Shown: positions 50,944 to 59,733, numbered from the stretch's first letter. The stretch: DNA of 64,000 bases from JANRLF01 sp033762815 (GCA_033762815.1 JANRLF010000008.1:310001-374000), one strand, 5' to 3'. A program made the numbers and translations. The notes: a model not told the origin generated them from the sequence alone.

Positions 50944-50995
50944 GGAAACGAAATAAAGTTTCGGAGTTTCCTATAAATTTAACAATAAGGAAACC
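50944..50995. promoter_or_regulatory. GGAAAC inverted repeats (possible TetR operator)
   Basis: GGAAAC (50944-50949) and GTTTCC (50966-50971) form an inverted repeat with an inner GTTTC (50958-50962), and a further GGAAACC lies at 50989-50995. The cluster is immediately upstream of the -7 box of the tetR operon, a usual place for a self-regulating TetR operator. Binding is inferred from position and symmetry only. Confidence 0.45.
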
Positions 50996-50997
50996 TG

Positions 50998-52302
50998 CTA
51001 TTGATTTTTAGGGGTTGTCGAACGATTATCTGATGCTTTCTCCACTAAAATCTTTATTGGGTCGCCATCATTAAGTTCTTTTGAAATGAGGGCATACGGC
51101 CCGGTAATAACCTGTTGGCCTTCTTGAAGCCCTTTTTTAATCTGGATGACCCTATCATCCTGGATGCCAGTGGTAACTATCACCTTTTGCGCCTTACCTT
51201 GGTTGAATAGGAACACTATCTCATTGGTTTTTTTATCATCTGAGTTATCCAATGTTACTGCTTGTAGTGGTACAGCCAACACATCATCGGCCCGTTCTGT
51301 CAAAACTTCAACAGAAGCAGACATGCCTGGCTTGAATGGATACTTATTGTTTTTAGTTATCAAATCTTGATACGAGCTTTTCAGCAAAGCAATCTTCACG
51401 GTGAAGTTGGTCACCGATTCGCTTGTTAGCTGATTGGTGGCGGTAGCAGAATTTGCGATATGTGTTACAATACCTTTGAACACCCTGTCCTGATAGGCAT
51501 CCACTTCAATGTTGGCGGTGTCACCAAGACTAAGGCGCAAAATGTCGCTTTCACTCACATCAACCCGTACCTCCATGTTGTTAAGGTCTGAAATACGCAT
51601 GATTTCCGTACCCGCCATCTGGGTGGTGCCTACCACCCTTTCACCTACCTCAACGGCCAACATAGAGATAATGCCTCCCGATGGGGCATAAATGGTGGTT
51701 TTATACAGATTATCCCGAGCCTCTTTTAAAGACGCCTCAAAACCTTTTACGCTAAACTCGGCACTTACTACATTCTGCTTTGCCGCATCTAGCTGGCTTT
51801 GGGCTGTTTTATAGGCAGCTACCGCATTTTGATATTCCGCCTCTGATAATACTTTTTGCTTGTACAATTGTTCGTTTCTCTGAAAGGTGGTCTGCGCATT
51901 GTCAAATTGGGCCTGAGCCTGCGACAACATGGCCTTGCTATTTGCCAAGCTTGATTTAGCCTGATTCACCGATGCTTCAGCCTGGTTCACCATTGACTCA
52001 TATATATCAGGGCGGATTTTTACAACCAAAGCTCCTGCCTTTACGGAATCGCCTTCCTCTACTGGTAAGGAAGTAATTTCTCCTGAAACATCGGGACTTA
52101 TCTTAATCTCGGTTTGCGGATAGATTTTACCTGTGCCTGTTACAGTTTCAGATATGTCATGTTTCGTTATGGTGGCAACCGTCACTTCTGATGGTTTACC
52201 TGCCCCAAACCAGCCTTTGCTTTTACCTACGGAGGAAATGACAACAAGCAGTATTACAACGCCTAATAAAATGAATAAAATCTTTCTTGTACGTGGATTC
52301 AT
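50998..52302 (-). CDS. HlyD/MacA-like periplasmic adaptor
   Basis: The 434-residue adaptor has one N-terminal membrane anchor (residues 7-24), the lipoyl halves (TGTGKIYPQTEIKISPDVSG, cited as GKIYPQTEIKISPDVSG), a long alpha hairpin (about 90-190, with repeated QAxxxFDNAQTTFQRN-type helix), and a beta-barrel domain with SDLNNMEVRVDV. This is MacA-like and normally pairs with a MacB ABC permease. Its ATG shares a base with the tolC stop upstream (TAATG). No MacB gene follows; the next gene is tetR. Confidence 0.92.
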   Translation of the reverse strand: MNPRTRKILFILLGVVILLVVISSVGKSKGWFGAGKPSEVTVATITKHDISETVTGTGKIYPQTEIKISPDVSGEITSLPVEEGDSVKAGALVVKIRPDIYESMVNQAEASVNQAKSSLANSKAMLSQAQAQFDNAQTTFQRNEQLYKQKVLSEAEYQNAVAAYKTAQSQLDAAKQNVVSAEFSVKGFEASLKEARDNLYKTTIYAPSGGIISMLAVEVGERVVGTTQMAGTEIMRISDLNNMEVRVDVSESDILRLSLGDTANIEVDAYQDRVFKGIVTHIANSATATNQLTSESVTNFTVKIALLKSSYQDLITKNNKYPFKPGMSASVEVLTERADDVLAVPLQAVTLDNSDDKKTNEIVFLFNQGKAQKVIVTTGIQDDRVIQIKKGLQEGQQVITGPYALISKELNDGDPIKILVEKASDNRSTTPKNQ

Positions 52303-53630
52303 TATTGTAAAGTGATGGGCTTTCCTTGATAAAAGTCAAGCACCTTTAGCTTAAAAATGTACTGATACTTGGCGTTGATTAGATTGATTTGGGCGATGGT
52401 AAGGTTGCTTTTCGCGGTGGCATAATCCAAAGCATTATTGGCACCTAATTGAAAGGAAGTTTCGGCATAGGTAAAGGTTACCCCTAATGATTCAACACTC
52501 TTCTTAAAAGCATAATAGCGTTGGCTGGCAGCTTTTGCATCAGCATAAGCCGTATAGATATCCTGCTTCAACTGGTTCTTCGCCGCTTCATTATTATACT
52601 GTGCTTGCTGTATCTGCAGTTTGGTATTCTTTACTGAGGTAAAGGTTTGTAGATTGTTTAGAATAGGAATGCTTAATTGCAGTCCAACAGTTTGGTTAAA
52701 ATTATTGCCAAATTGTGTAAAGAAAGGATCCTTCGTAATAAAGGGTAAGAACTCGTAACTGGAATAGCTGCTCCTTAAGTTGCCGAACAACGTAAGCGTG
52801 GGGTAATTGAGCCCCCTTGCAACATTTAAAGTCTTTTGGGCAGCCCTAAAAGAAAACTCGGCACTTTTTATCTCTGGCTGATTATTTACTGCATAAGCAA
52901 ATATACCCTCTGCACCTTGTACATCGAGGGGTGGTATAACATCCGATAACTCAGGCACACTAACCTGAAAATTATTGGGGTCAAGCTGTAAAAGCAAGGC
53001 GAGACTAAGTTTGGCAATGTCAAGATTGTTTTGGGCAGTAACAATGTTCAAGCTATCATTGGCAAGCTGAGATTGGATATTGAGCAGGCCACCTTCTGCT
53101 ATTGCGCCCGCTTGAAACAGTTTCTGCGTGCGCTCTAGTTGGCCTTGGGTGATTGCCGCCTGCTCTTGCAGCGATTTTAAAGTTTCATTGGCCAACAAAA
53201 TCTGTAAATAAGAGTTGGTCACACTCAACAGCACACTATTCTTGGTGGCTTCCGTTGTAAAATGGCTGGCTTGGTGCTGAAGCTTGCTTTGTTGTATAGT
53301 GTTCAAGTTTCTCAAACCGGTAAAAATATCTATGCCCGAGCTCAAAGAATAGCTACCGGTCATAATACTTTGCGTAACGAACTGGAAAGTGGTAGGATCA
53401 TTGGTACGCCCCCAGTTGACGGATTGTGAGCCTGCGGCATTTAAAGTTGGGAATAAATTTGCTTTTGATTGAAGTACATTGTTTTTCGCAATTTCTTCAT
53501 TGGCTTCTTGATTCTTTATTTGCAGATTGTTCTCTACAGCATACCTAAGGCATTTTTCTAAGTCCCATTGTTCTTGGGCTTTAGAATACAAAGAGATTAA
53601 AATAAGACTAAGGAAGATGAGATTTTTCAT
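52302..53630 (-). CDS. TolC-family outer membrane protein (second copy)
   Basis: The 442-residue protein has a signal peptide (ISLYSKAQ) and the repeated OEP domains of the TolC family (for example QANEEIAKNNVLQSKANLFP, cited as NNVLQSKANLFPTLN, and AKSNLTIAQINLINAKYQYI). The ATG at 53630 is preferred to a GTG at 53660, which would lie within the -7 box at 53660-53667. It pairs with the MacA-like adaptor downstream. Confidence 0.92.
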   Translation of the reverse strand: MKNLIFLSLILISLYSKAQEQWDLEKCLRYAVENNLQIKNQEANEEIAKNNVLQSKANLFPTLNAAGSQSVNWGRTNDPTTFQFVTQSIMTGSYSLSSGIDIFTGLRNLNTIQQSKLQHQASHFTTEATKNSVLLSVTNSYLQILLANETLKSLQEQAAITQGQLERTQKLFQAGAIAEGGLLNIQSQLANDSLNIVTAQNNLDIAKLSLALLLQLDPNNFQVSVPELSDVIPPLDVQGAEGIFAYAVNNQPEIKSAEFSFRAAQKTLNVARGLNYPTLTLFGNLRSSYSSYEFLPFITKDPFFTQFGNNFNQTVGLQLSIPILNNLQTFTSVKNTKLQIQQAQYNNEAAKNQLKQDIYTAYADAKAASQRYYAFKKSVESLGVTFTYAETSFQLGANNALDYATAKSNLTIAQINLINAKYQYIFKLKVLDFYQGKPITLQ

Positions 53631-53659
53631 CGTGTAAATGCCAGTGGCTTTCAAAGTCA

Positions 53660-53667
53660 CAAATGTA
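53660..53667 (-). promoter_or_regulatory. -7 element of the tolC-adaptor pair
   Basis: TACATTTG on the minus strand matches TAnnTTTG and lies 30 bases before the tolC ATG at 53630, giving a leader of about 20-25 bases. A matching -33 element is not obvious. Confidence 0.5.
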
Positions 53668-53761
53668 CAGGTTTTTATTGTCGGAGCGGTTTTGGTAACA
53701 TTTTCTTCACCTTATTTTAGATAAACTACTACAAATTATCTGCGAACGCTTAAAAATGAAG

Positions 53762-53790
53762 AAGGCCCAATGGTTGGAGCATTGGGCCTT
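53762..53790 (-). terminator. Intrinsic terminator after the 63-residue protein gene
   Basis: AAGGCCCAAT (53762-53771) and ATTGGGCCTT (53781-53790) form a perfect 10-bp stem with a 9-base loop, followed on the minus strand by CTTCATTTTT. It lies 32 bases past the stop at 53822, supporting that small frame as a real gene. Confidence 0.75.
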
Positions 53791-53821
53791 CAAAGGGCAA
53801 CGATTAGAAAACTTTGATATC

Positions 53822-54013
53822 TTATTGTTCTTCTGTTTGGTCAGTACCGAAAATACGGCCATACTCTTCCCAGTATACATCGCCGTAGGCTTCGTTAATC
53901 AAATCCTTGTTAACTTGGCTTTCTTTGATTACTACTTCCTTTTCGATTCCTTTTTCAGGATCGTAACCAAACAACAAGTTAATCGCAAGCAAGAAAGAAA
54001 TTAAAAGTTCCAT
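53822..54013 (-). CDS. Small acidic protein of unknown function
   Basis: A 63-residue protein begins with a hydrophobic stretch (LLISFLLAINLLFGY, residues 3-17) and continues with a charged part (DPEKGIEKEVVIKESQVNKD, cited as EKGIEKEVVIKES) ending in an acidic tail. It may be a membrane-anchored small protein or have a short signal. A strong terminator follows at 53762. I do not know the family. Confidence 0.55.
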   Translation of the reverse strand: MELLISFLLAINLLFGYDPEKGIEKEVVIKESQVNKDLINEAYGDVYWEEYGRIFGTDQTEEQ

Positions 54014-54402
54014 TTTTTAGTGTTTTAGCTGTTAGTTAATTGCTTTGTGCACTACGAAAATGGAACTAAAATTGGCCCCTGCAAAGGACACTAAAGATGC
54101 ATATTTGACACAGTTATACACCCTCTATCAAAGATAAAACTAAGATAGCCAATGGTATAACACACATTGAAAACATAAATATTGACACAAACTTAAGATA
54201 AGCTGTGCCTCTTAAAGTAGTTTTTTCTTACTTTTATACGTATGTCAGCTATGTTTGTGTCAAATAATGCCTCCTTTCTCTTTTACTGCTAATCAAAGAA
54301 GCAAAATGAAAAGAGAAAAACTAAGGCTAGTATCTACGTTTTTTGACTTAGCTCCAGCTGACCTTTAAGATTTAAGACATTGATTATCACATAGGTTGCT
54401 AG
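54014..54402. other. 389-base intergenic region with repeated TTTGACACA motif
   Basis: The region before the gene at 54403 contains TTTGACACA at 54104-54112, TTGACACAAAC at 54182-54192 and its inverted copy GTTTGTGTCAA at 54253-54263; the word appears again at 54411-54419 inside the next gene's first codons. TATCTTTG on the minus strand (54136-54129) is a possible -7 box for the 63-residue gene. No other gene is seen. Confidence 0.5.
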
Positions 54403-55860
54403 ATGGAAACTTTGACACAGATAATAAAATCATTGAAGCCTGGCGAAGTAAGATTGATTAGGGCATTCTACAAGGTACAATCCAACGGCGAAATAAAAAG
54501 GAGGCTTGCCCTATTTGATTATATAAAATCCGGCAAAGTAAAGAACGACCTAGAAGCAGCACGAGCAATATACAAAGCGGCACCCAATTCGGCTTACTCG
54601 CATCTCAAAGCGCGCTTGCAGCGCGACATATTGAATCTGCTACTATTGCAAGATAGCTCAAAAAGATATGACACGCAATACACCCGTGCGCTATTTGATG
54701 CCCGCAGAATGCTTATAGAAGGTCAGTTGCTAATTGGAAGGGGGGCTTATAATTCAGGAGTGGATGTCTTGGAGAAAGCACGTTCCTTAGCAAAGAAGTA
54801 TGAACTTTACAATGAAGGAGTTGCGATTAATGACCTATTACGATCCCACTTGGGCGTAAAGGCTGGCTTAAATACCTATAATAAATACAATGAAGAAATT
54901 ATCAAAAACCTTGAAGAGCAACATGCTCTTTTGAAGGCAAGGGACTACTACCATCGAATTATTGTACCAAATCTTTTCCATCTGAATAGACAAAATCAAT
55001 TTACCGAATACAGTGAACAAGTTTTGAAGGAATTGAAAGAGGTCTTTGAAAAGAACAAGTCAGCAAACATTGGTTACTACTATTACTATATCGGTATGTT
55101 GTACGCTCAACTTGACAATAAATGGGAAGATGGGCTGGAATATGGTAAGGGCTTTCTGCAATTGGTAGAAAAAGAAGAGTCCATACGCTCTAATTCTCGG
55201 ATTGCTGAAGCTAACCTCCAAATGGCGAGTATGCTAATTCAAAGCGGTAACCCTAAACCGGCAATTGATTTCGCAATTAAGGCAGGGAAATTCTTTAAAA
55301 AAGGGTTGCTAAACGAATTACAAGCGATAGAGCTCTTGTTCTTTGCTTACTACAGAAGCAAAGATTATAAGAAGACCGAAGAAGTTATAGCACAAGCTGA
55401 ATCGCACCCGAAGTACAAGGCCAATAAAACCATCCCTGCACGTTGGGAATATTACAAGGCGAACCTTTACTTCTCCTTAGGCAAATTTGATGAAGCATCG
55501 GCACTGCTCATCCAACAAAGTGAGCTAATGAAGGATAGGGCAGGCTGGTTATTGGGTCATAAGGTATTCGAGCTGATGTGCATGATTGAAACCAAGGACA
55601 CTTATATCATCGACTATAGGACAGAAAGCTTCAGAAAACTGTTGCTTCGCCAAAAAGAGGAGAACGTGGAACGGGCAAAAACCATACTGAAAATATTGGA
55701 AACATTTGCCAAGACAGGCTTGAGCTATAAAAAAACAAACGGCCTGGAAGCTGCAAAGCTCAAATTGTTGCGCGAAGGGAAGGGCGACTATGCCTGGGAC
55801 CCTACCGGATTCGAGCTCATCCGCTTTGATGAATGGTTTGATTCAAAACTTGCCAAATGA
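54403..55860 (+). CDS. Helical-repeat (TPR-like) protein upstream of tadA
   Basis: This 485-residue cytosolic protein has no signal peptide or cofactor motif. An N-terminal helical segment (IIKSLKPGEVRLIRAFYKVQ ... LLLLQDSS) is followed by TPR-like helix pairs through most of the length (for example YYYYIGMLYAQLDNKWEDGL, cited as GMLYAQLDNKWEDGLEYGK). Its stop overlaps the tadA ATG (ATGA), so the two are co-translated. Size and pattern resemble the protein at 32700; a shared origin is possible but not shown. Function unknown. Confidence 0.75.
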   Translation: METLTQIIKSLKPGEVRLIRAFYKVQSNGEIKRRLALFDYIKSGKVKNDLEAARAIYKAAPNSAYSHLKARLQRDILNLLLLQDSSKRYDTQYTRALFDARRMLIEGQLLIGRGAYNSGVDVLEKARSLAKKYELYNEGVAINDLLRSHLGVKAGLNTYNKYNEEIIKNLEEQHALLKARDYYHRIIVPNLFHLNRQNQFTEYSEQVLKELKEVFEKNKSANIGYYYYYIGMLYAQLDNKWEDGLEYGKGFLQLVEKEESIRSNSRIAEANLQMASMLIQSGNPKPAIDFAIKAGKFFKKGLLNELQAIELLFFAYYRSKDYKKTEEVIAQAESHPKYKANKTIPARWEYYKANLYFSLGKFDEASALLIQQSELMKDRAGWLLGHKVFELMCMIETKDTYIIDYRTESFRKLLLRQKEENVERAKTILKILETFAKTGLSYKKTNGLEAAKLKLLREGKGDYAWDPTGFELIRFDEWFDSKLAK

Positions 55861-56297
55861 TCAACCTGAACGAATATTATATGCGCATGGCCCTCAAGGA
55901 GGCGCAATACGCATCGGAGAAAGATGAGGTACCCATAGGGGCAGTCATCATTTCGCATGGCCACGTGGTAGCAAAGGCATACAACCAGGTAGAACTGCTG
56001 AACGATGCTACCGCCCATGCCGAAATGATTGCCATCACTTCAGCTTCCAACGCTTTGGGCAGCAAGTATCTGACAGATTGTGCCATTTATGTCACCATTG
56101 AGCCATGTATGATGTGCGCTGCAGCCCTATATTGGGCTAAAATAGGGGCCATTTTCTATGGCGCAGGCGATAACAAATATGGCTTCACCCGATTTGATAA
56201 CAATTTATTCACGCTATCCACCCACATTGAAAAAGGGCTGATGGACCATGAATGCAGCCAATTGCTGAAGGATTTCTTTAAGAAAAAACGGGAATGA
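55857..56297 (+). CDS. tadA: tRNA-specific adenosine deaminase
   Basis: TadA converts adenosine 34 of tRNA-Arg to inosine. The 146-residue protein has the zinc-deaminase residues: His54-Ala-Glu56 (TAHAEM) and Cys84/Cys87 (EPCMMC), plus the GAVIISHGHVVAKAYN strand (cited as GAVIISHG) of the family. Length matches TadA. It overlaps the upstream gene by four bases and is followed by sodB with a 76-base gap. Confidence 0.93.
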   Translation: MINLNEYYMRMALKEAQYASEKDEVPIGAVIISHGHVVAKAYNQVELLNDATAHAEMIAITSASNALGSKYLTDCAIYVTIEPCMMCAAALYWAKIGAIFYGAGDNKYGFTRFDNNLFTLSTHIEKGLMDHECSQLLKDFFKKKRE

Positions 56298-56373
56298 TGC
56301 TATTGCTGAATGTCCCAAGAAACTGAATCTTGCTATATTTATCCACTTCAAAAAAAAACTAAAAACACTTTAT

Positions 56374-56982
56374 ATGGCTTTTACACTTCCTGATTTACCC
56401 TATGATTATTCGGCTTTGGAGCCACATATCGATGCGCGCACCATGGAAATACACCATACCAAGCACCATGCGGCCTACACCAACAATTTAAATGCAGCCA
56501 TACAGGGTACGCCTGCTGAAACCCTATCCATTGAGGAAATTTGCAAAACCATTTCCAAATACCCTGTTGCTGTCCGCAACAATGGTGGCGGCTTTTATAA
56601 CCATAACCTGTTTTGGACCATTATGGCCCCTAACGCAGGAGGACAACCCAATGGTGACTTGGCCCAAGCTATCAACTCTGCTTTTGGCAGTTTCGACACG
56701 TTTAAGGATGAGTTTTCCAAAGCGGCTACTACCCGATTCGGATCAGGATGGGCTTGGCTATTGGCTACCAATACCGGAGAGCTGAAAATCTCCTCAACTC
56801 CAAACCAAGATAACCCCTTAATGGATGTGGCAGAAGTACAGGGCACTCCCATATTGGGCCTTGATGTATGGGAACATGCCTACTATTTGAATTACCAGAA
56901 CCGTAGGCCTGACTATATTGGTGCATTTTGGAACGTAATCAACTGGGAACAAGTAGCTAAAAACTACGCCATGTTGGGCTAA
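56374..56982 (+). CDS. sodB: Fe/Mn superoxide dismutase
   Basis: Converts superoxide to hydrogen peroxide and oxygen. The 202-residue protein has all four metal ligands: His27 (EIHHTKHH), the His in NGGGFYNHNLFW, and Asp and His in DVWEHAYY. The mix of Mn-type (RNNGGG, RPDYIGAFW) and Fe-type (MAPNAGG) features suggests it could use either metal, as described for some Bacteroidota; sequence alone does not decide. It is cytosolic (no signal peptide) and followed by a terminator at 57004. Confidence 0.96.
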   Translation: MAFTLPDLPYDYSALEPHIDARTMEIHHTKHHAAYTNNLNAAIQGTPAETLSIEEICKTISKYPVAVRNNGGGFYNHNLFWTIMAPNAGGQPNGDLAQAINSAFGSFDTFKDEFSKAATTRFGSGWAWLLATNTGELKISSTPNQDNPLMDVAEVQGTPILGLDVWEHAYYLNYQNRRPDYIGAFWNVINWEQVAKNYAMLG

Positions 56983-57003
56983 TATAACTTAACTATCTAT
57001 AAG

Positions 57004-57036
57004 AAGGCCTGCTATTACATAGTGGGCCTTTTTTGT
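57004..57036 (+). terminator. Intrinsic terminator of sodB
   Basis: AAGGCC-TGCTAT and ATAG-TGGGCCTT (about 57005-57030) pair to form a stem with one bulge, followed by TTTTTTG. It lies 22 bases after the sodB stop. Confidence 0.8.
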
Positions 57037-57114
57037 TTCAGTAATGTTTCAGTTACTTCGGTAGTTCTGGAGGCTTTCGAATCAAGAATCAATTAAAGCC
57101 CGTTAAACAAAACC

Positions 57115-57144
57115 TTTGGAAAGCAGGGCAAAAGTTTAACTTTG
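57115..57144 (+). promoter_or_regulatory. Promoter of icd
   Basis: TTTG (57115-57118), an 18-base gap and TAACTTTG (57137-57144) match the Bacteroidota consensus at good spacing. Transcription would begin near 57150. Confidence 0.7.
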
Positions 57145-57175
57145 TGTAAGGCAAATGCCAAAAAAAACAAAAAGT

Positions 57176-58456
57176 ATGAGTGGAGAAAAAATATCGTTTA
57201 AAGAAGGAAAGTTAAATGTGCCCGATAATCCAGTAATCCCATTTATTGAAGGGGACGGAACTGGTCCTGACATTTGGCGGGCAAGTGAAAGGGTTTTTGA
57301 TGCCGCTGTGGAAAAAGCGTATGGCGGAACTCGCAAAATAGCCTGGAAAGAAGTGCTGGCTGGCGAAAAAGCTTTTAATAAAACCGGGAATTGGCTGCCG
57401 GACGAAACATTGGATGTCATCAACGAGTTTTTGATTGCCATAAAGGGGCCTTTGACAACTCCTGTAGGTGGCGGTATCCGTTCTTTAAATGTGGCCTTGC
57501 GCCAGCAATTGGATTTGTATGCTTGCGTACGTCCGGTCCGTTGGTTCGAAGGGGTACCTTCCCCGGTTAAAGAGCCCCATTTGGTGGATATGGTCATCTT
57601 TAGGGAAAATACGGAAGACATTTACGCCGGTATTGAGTGGATGGCAGGTACACCAGAGGCGGACAAAGTGAAAGCTTTCCTTATCAATGACATGAAGGTA
57701 AAAAGCATCCGTTTTCCCGAAACCTCCTCTATCGGTATCAAGCCTGTTTCTCAAGAGGGTTCGGAGCGATTGATTCGTTCAGCCATTCAATATGCTTTGG
57801 AGCAGAAGCGCCCTTCAGTTACCCTAGTGCATAAGGGCAACATCATGAAATTCACTGAGGGGGCATTCAAAACATGGGGCTATGAACTAGCAGAAAGGGA
57901 ATTTGGCGATAAAGTCTACACCTGGATGCAATATGAACGCACCCAAAAAGACAAAGGACAAGATGCAGCAGATAAAGAACAGGCTGCCGCCCTCAAGGCA
58001 GGTAAGCTATTGGTGAAGGATGCGATTGCTGATGCGTTTTTGCAACAAATTTTGCTGCGCCCAGCGGAGTATTCTGTTATTGCCACACTTAACCTAAATG
58101 GCGATTATGTGTCCGATGCCTTGGCAGCGGCTGTTGGCGGCATTGGGATTGCGCCCGGAGCCAATATCAATTATCATACTGGCCATGCCATATTTGAAGC
58201 TACACATGGAACGGCACCAAAATATGCCGACCAGGATAAAGTTAATCCCTGTTCGGTAATACTTTCAGGGGTCATGATGTTCGAGCACCTTGGCTGGCAA
58301 GAAGCCGCTGATATGATTATTCAGAGCATTGAAGCAACTATTGGTCAAAAACAAGTTACTTATGATTTCCATCGTTTGATGGAGGGAGCTACTTTGCTTA
58401 AAACCAGTGAGTTTGCTACGGCACTCATCAATAATATGAAAGCGGTAACAGTGTAA
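57176..58456 (+). CDS. icd: Isocitrate dehydrogenase (NADP-dependent)
   Basis: Converts isocitrate to 2-oxoglutarate in the citric acid cycle. The 426-residue protein shows FIEGDGTGPDIW, the phosphorylation-site region TTPVGGGIRSLNVALRQ, YACVRPVRWF, NGDYVSDALAAAVGG, and EATHGTAPKYADQDKVNP, whose Lys-Tyr is typical of NADP-preferring enzymes. ATG codons at 57155 and 57176 are both possible; 57176 leaves a leader of about 25 A-rich bases after the expected transcription start, while 57155 would leave almost none. It is single-gene, with its own promoter and terminator. Confidence 0.95.
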   Translation: MSGEKISFKEGKLNVPDNPVIPFIEGDGTGPDIWRASERVFDAAVEKAYGGTRKIAWKEVLAGEKAFNKTGNWLPDETLDVINEFLIAIKGPLTTPVGGGIRSLNVALRQQLDLYACVRPVRWFEGVPSPVKEPHLVDMVIFRENTEDIYAGIEWMAGTPEADKVKAFLINDMKVKSIRFPETSSIGIKPVSQEGSERLIRSAIQYALEQKRPSVTLVHKGNIMKFTEGAFKTWGYELAEREFGDKVYTWMQYERTQKDKGQDAADKEQAAALKAGKLLVKDAIADAFLQQILLRPAEYSVIATLNLNGDYVSDALAAAVGGIGIAPGANINYHTGHAIFEATHGTAPKYADQDKVNPCSVILSGVMMFEHLGWQEAADMIIQSIEATIGQKQVTYDFHRLMEGATLLKTSEFATALINNMKAVTV

Positions 58457-58473
58457 AAACCTGTTTGACAAGT

Positions 58474-58506
58474 AAAAAAAGCCATCCCCTTCGGATGGCT
58501 TTTTTA
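58474..58506. terminator. Bidirectional terminator between icd and the serpin gene
   Basis: AAAAAAAGCCATCC and GGATGGCTTTTTT form a long perfect stem with loop CCTTC, with T runs on both strands. It ends icd on the plus strand and overlaps the serpin stop on the minus strand. Confidence 0.85.
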
Positions 58507-59706
58507 TTGCTTCGTAGGGTCTGCTATTCTACTTAAGAATAAAATAGCACCTGTTCGTTGGTCCCAGATTACCAATAGGAAGGGGCGATTGACTACCATG
58601 GACGACAGATTGTTTCCATCGGGCAAAAATGAATTGATGTTGGTAATATGGGCATATTCCCCATTCTCATTAATTTCCAAGCGTGTCTTTTGCAGTGCTT
58701 CATCTACTTTAACACGGGTTTCTGCAAGGCCTGTAAAATCAGCCGCATCATCATAAGGCACTCCGTAGCCAAGGGCTGAGATGCTTTCTTTTAGTGATAA
58801 GCTGCCTTTCAGCCTTAACTGCGGAAGCCAAAGGGTTTTACTTGAGGTAGTATCTAAACTGTTCAACCAATAACTCCATTTATTAACTGACAAACTATTA
58901 ATCACTTTATCAATACCATTATTACCAGCGGGCATTATAATACCTAGGTGAACATTTTTGCCAGCATAGGGTAAACTGGCAAACTCGACCTCTCCATCAG
59001 TGAAATATGGAAATGCTTTATCAGTGTACATCATTGGGGTATTGACCACTTCACCATTGTCCAAGTAAAATGTCCGTATTCGGGTAGAACTGCTGTCGAA
59101 AGGCGTTTCCCAAGGCGCGTTAAAAGTGGCAACATTCAATAAATACAGATTAGCAAAAGGGTTGATGGTATCCAGTAGTGGATTGATGCTATTATTACTT
59201 GCTGTACTTGCCCAGTTGTTAATGGTGTTTATAGCATCTGGTGAGCCAAAGTCAAGATTCTTGGTATAGGCATCATAATAAAGCTGACTTAATTGTTTGA
59301 ATGCGGGCTTCAACTCAGTGCTATACCAAATGCTGTTAATGGAAGTCAACTCATTGCTCTCGGGTAGTTCGTTTAAAACGCCAACCAACTCTTTGTGGCT
59401 ATTATTAATATCGGCTATGCTAATATTATCAAGGCCAAGGGCTTGTTCCATTTGTAATTTTGTCTGCCCTTCAGCACCGTTCAATAGGCAAGCCAGGCCC
59501 ATATGGGCATTGAATGGCGCAATCAAAATGTTACCATTGCCATTGTTAAGGCTATCAGAAACTTTCAATAACTGAAACCCTAGGGTATTACTTCCCTTTA
59601 TGACCTGTTTTTGTACGGCACTTAGGCCTACCTCATCCATATTGCCAGCATCTTTCTGGCAGGATAACAATAACAAGCTGATGATAAAAAGGTACGCGTA
59701 CTTCAA
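58504..59706 (-). CDS. Serpin-family lipoprotein with an atypical hinge
   Basis: The 400-residue protein starts at a TTG (59706), giving a signal peptide with lipobox SLLLLSC (Cys16); the in-frame TTG at 59736 lies in a TAATTTTG promoter box. The rest matches the serpin fold through SNIWYS..., FNAPWETPFD, and the C-terminal NRPFLLVIWDQRTGAILFLSR (cited as RPFLLVIWDQRTG). Serpins trap serine or cysteine proteases. Here the reactive-loop hinge reads EINENGEYAHIT; the usual small residue at P14 is Glu and the alanine run is missing, which argues against an inhibitor. The protein faces the periplasm or surface by its lipid. Confidence 0.88.
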   Translation of the reverse strand: MKYAYLFIISLLLLSCQKDAGNMDEVGLSAVQKQVIKGSNTLGFQLLKVSDSLNNGNGNILIAPFNAHMGLACLLNGAEGQTKLQMEQALGLDNISIADINNSHKELVGVLNELPESNELTSINSIWYSTELKPAFKQLSQLYYDAYTKNLDFGSPDAINTINNWASTASNNSINPLLDTINPFANLYLLNVATFNAPWETPFDSSSTRIRTFYLDNGEVVNTPMMYTDKAFPYFTDGEVEFASLPYAGKNVHLGIIMPAGNNGIDKVINSLSVNKWSYWLNSLDTTSSKTLWLPQLRLKGSLSLKESISALGYGVPYDDAADFTGLAETRVKVDEALQKTRLEINENGEYAHITNINSFLPDGNNLSSMVVNRPFLLVIWDQRTGAILFLSRIADPTKQ

Positions 59707-59733
59707 GTAGATGGATTTAGTAAAAAAAGCGTG

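Noticed and set aside
53756..54004. 82-codon plus-strand frame over the small protein gene
   Set aside because: It begins in the terminator hairpin and ends within the minus-strand gene; no supporting signals.
54182..54187. TTGACA as a sigma-70 -35 box
   Set aside because: Bacteroidota promoters use TTG/TAnnTTTG; the word is part of a repeated TTTGACACA motif and has no matching TATAAT.
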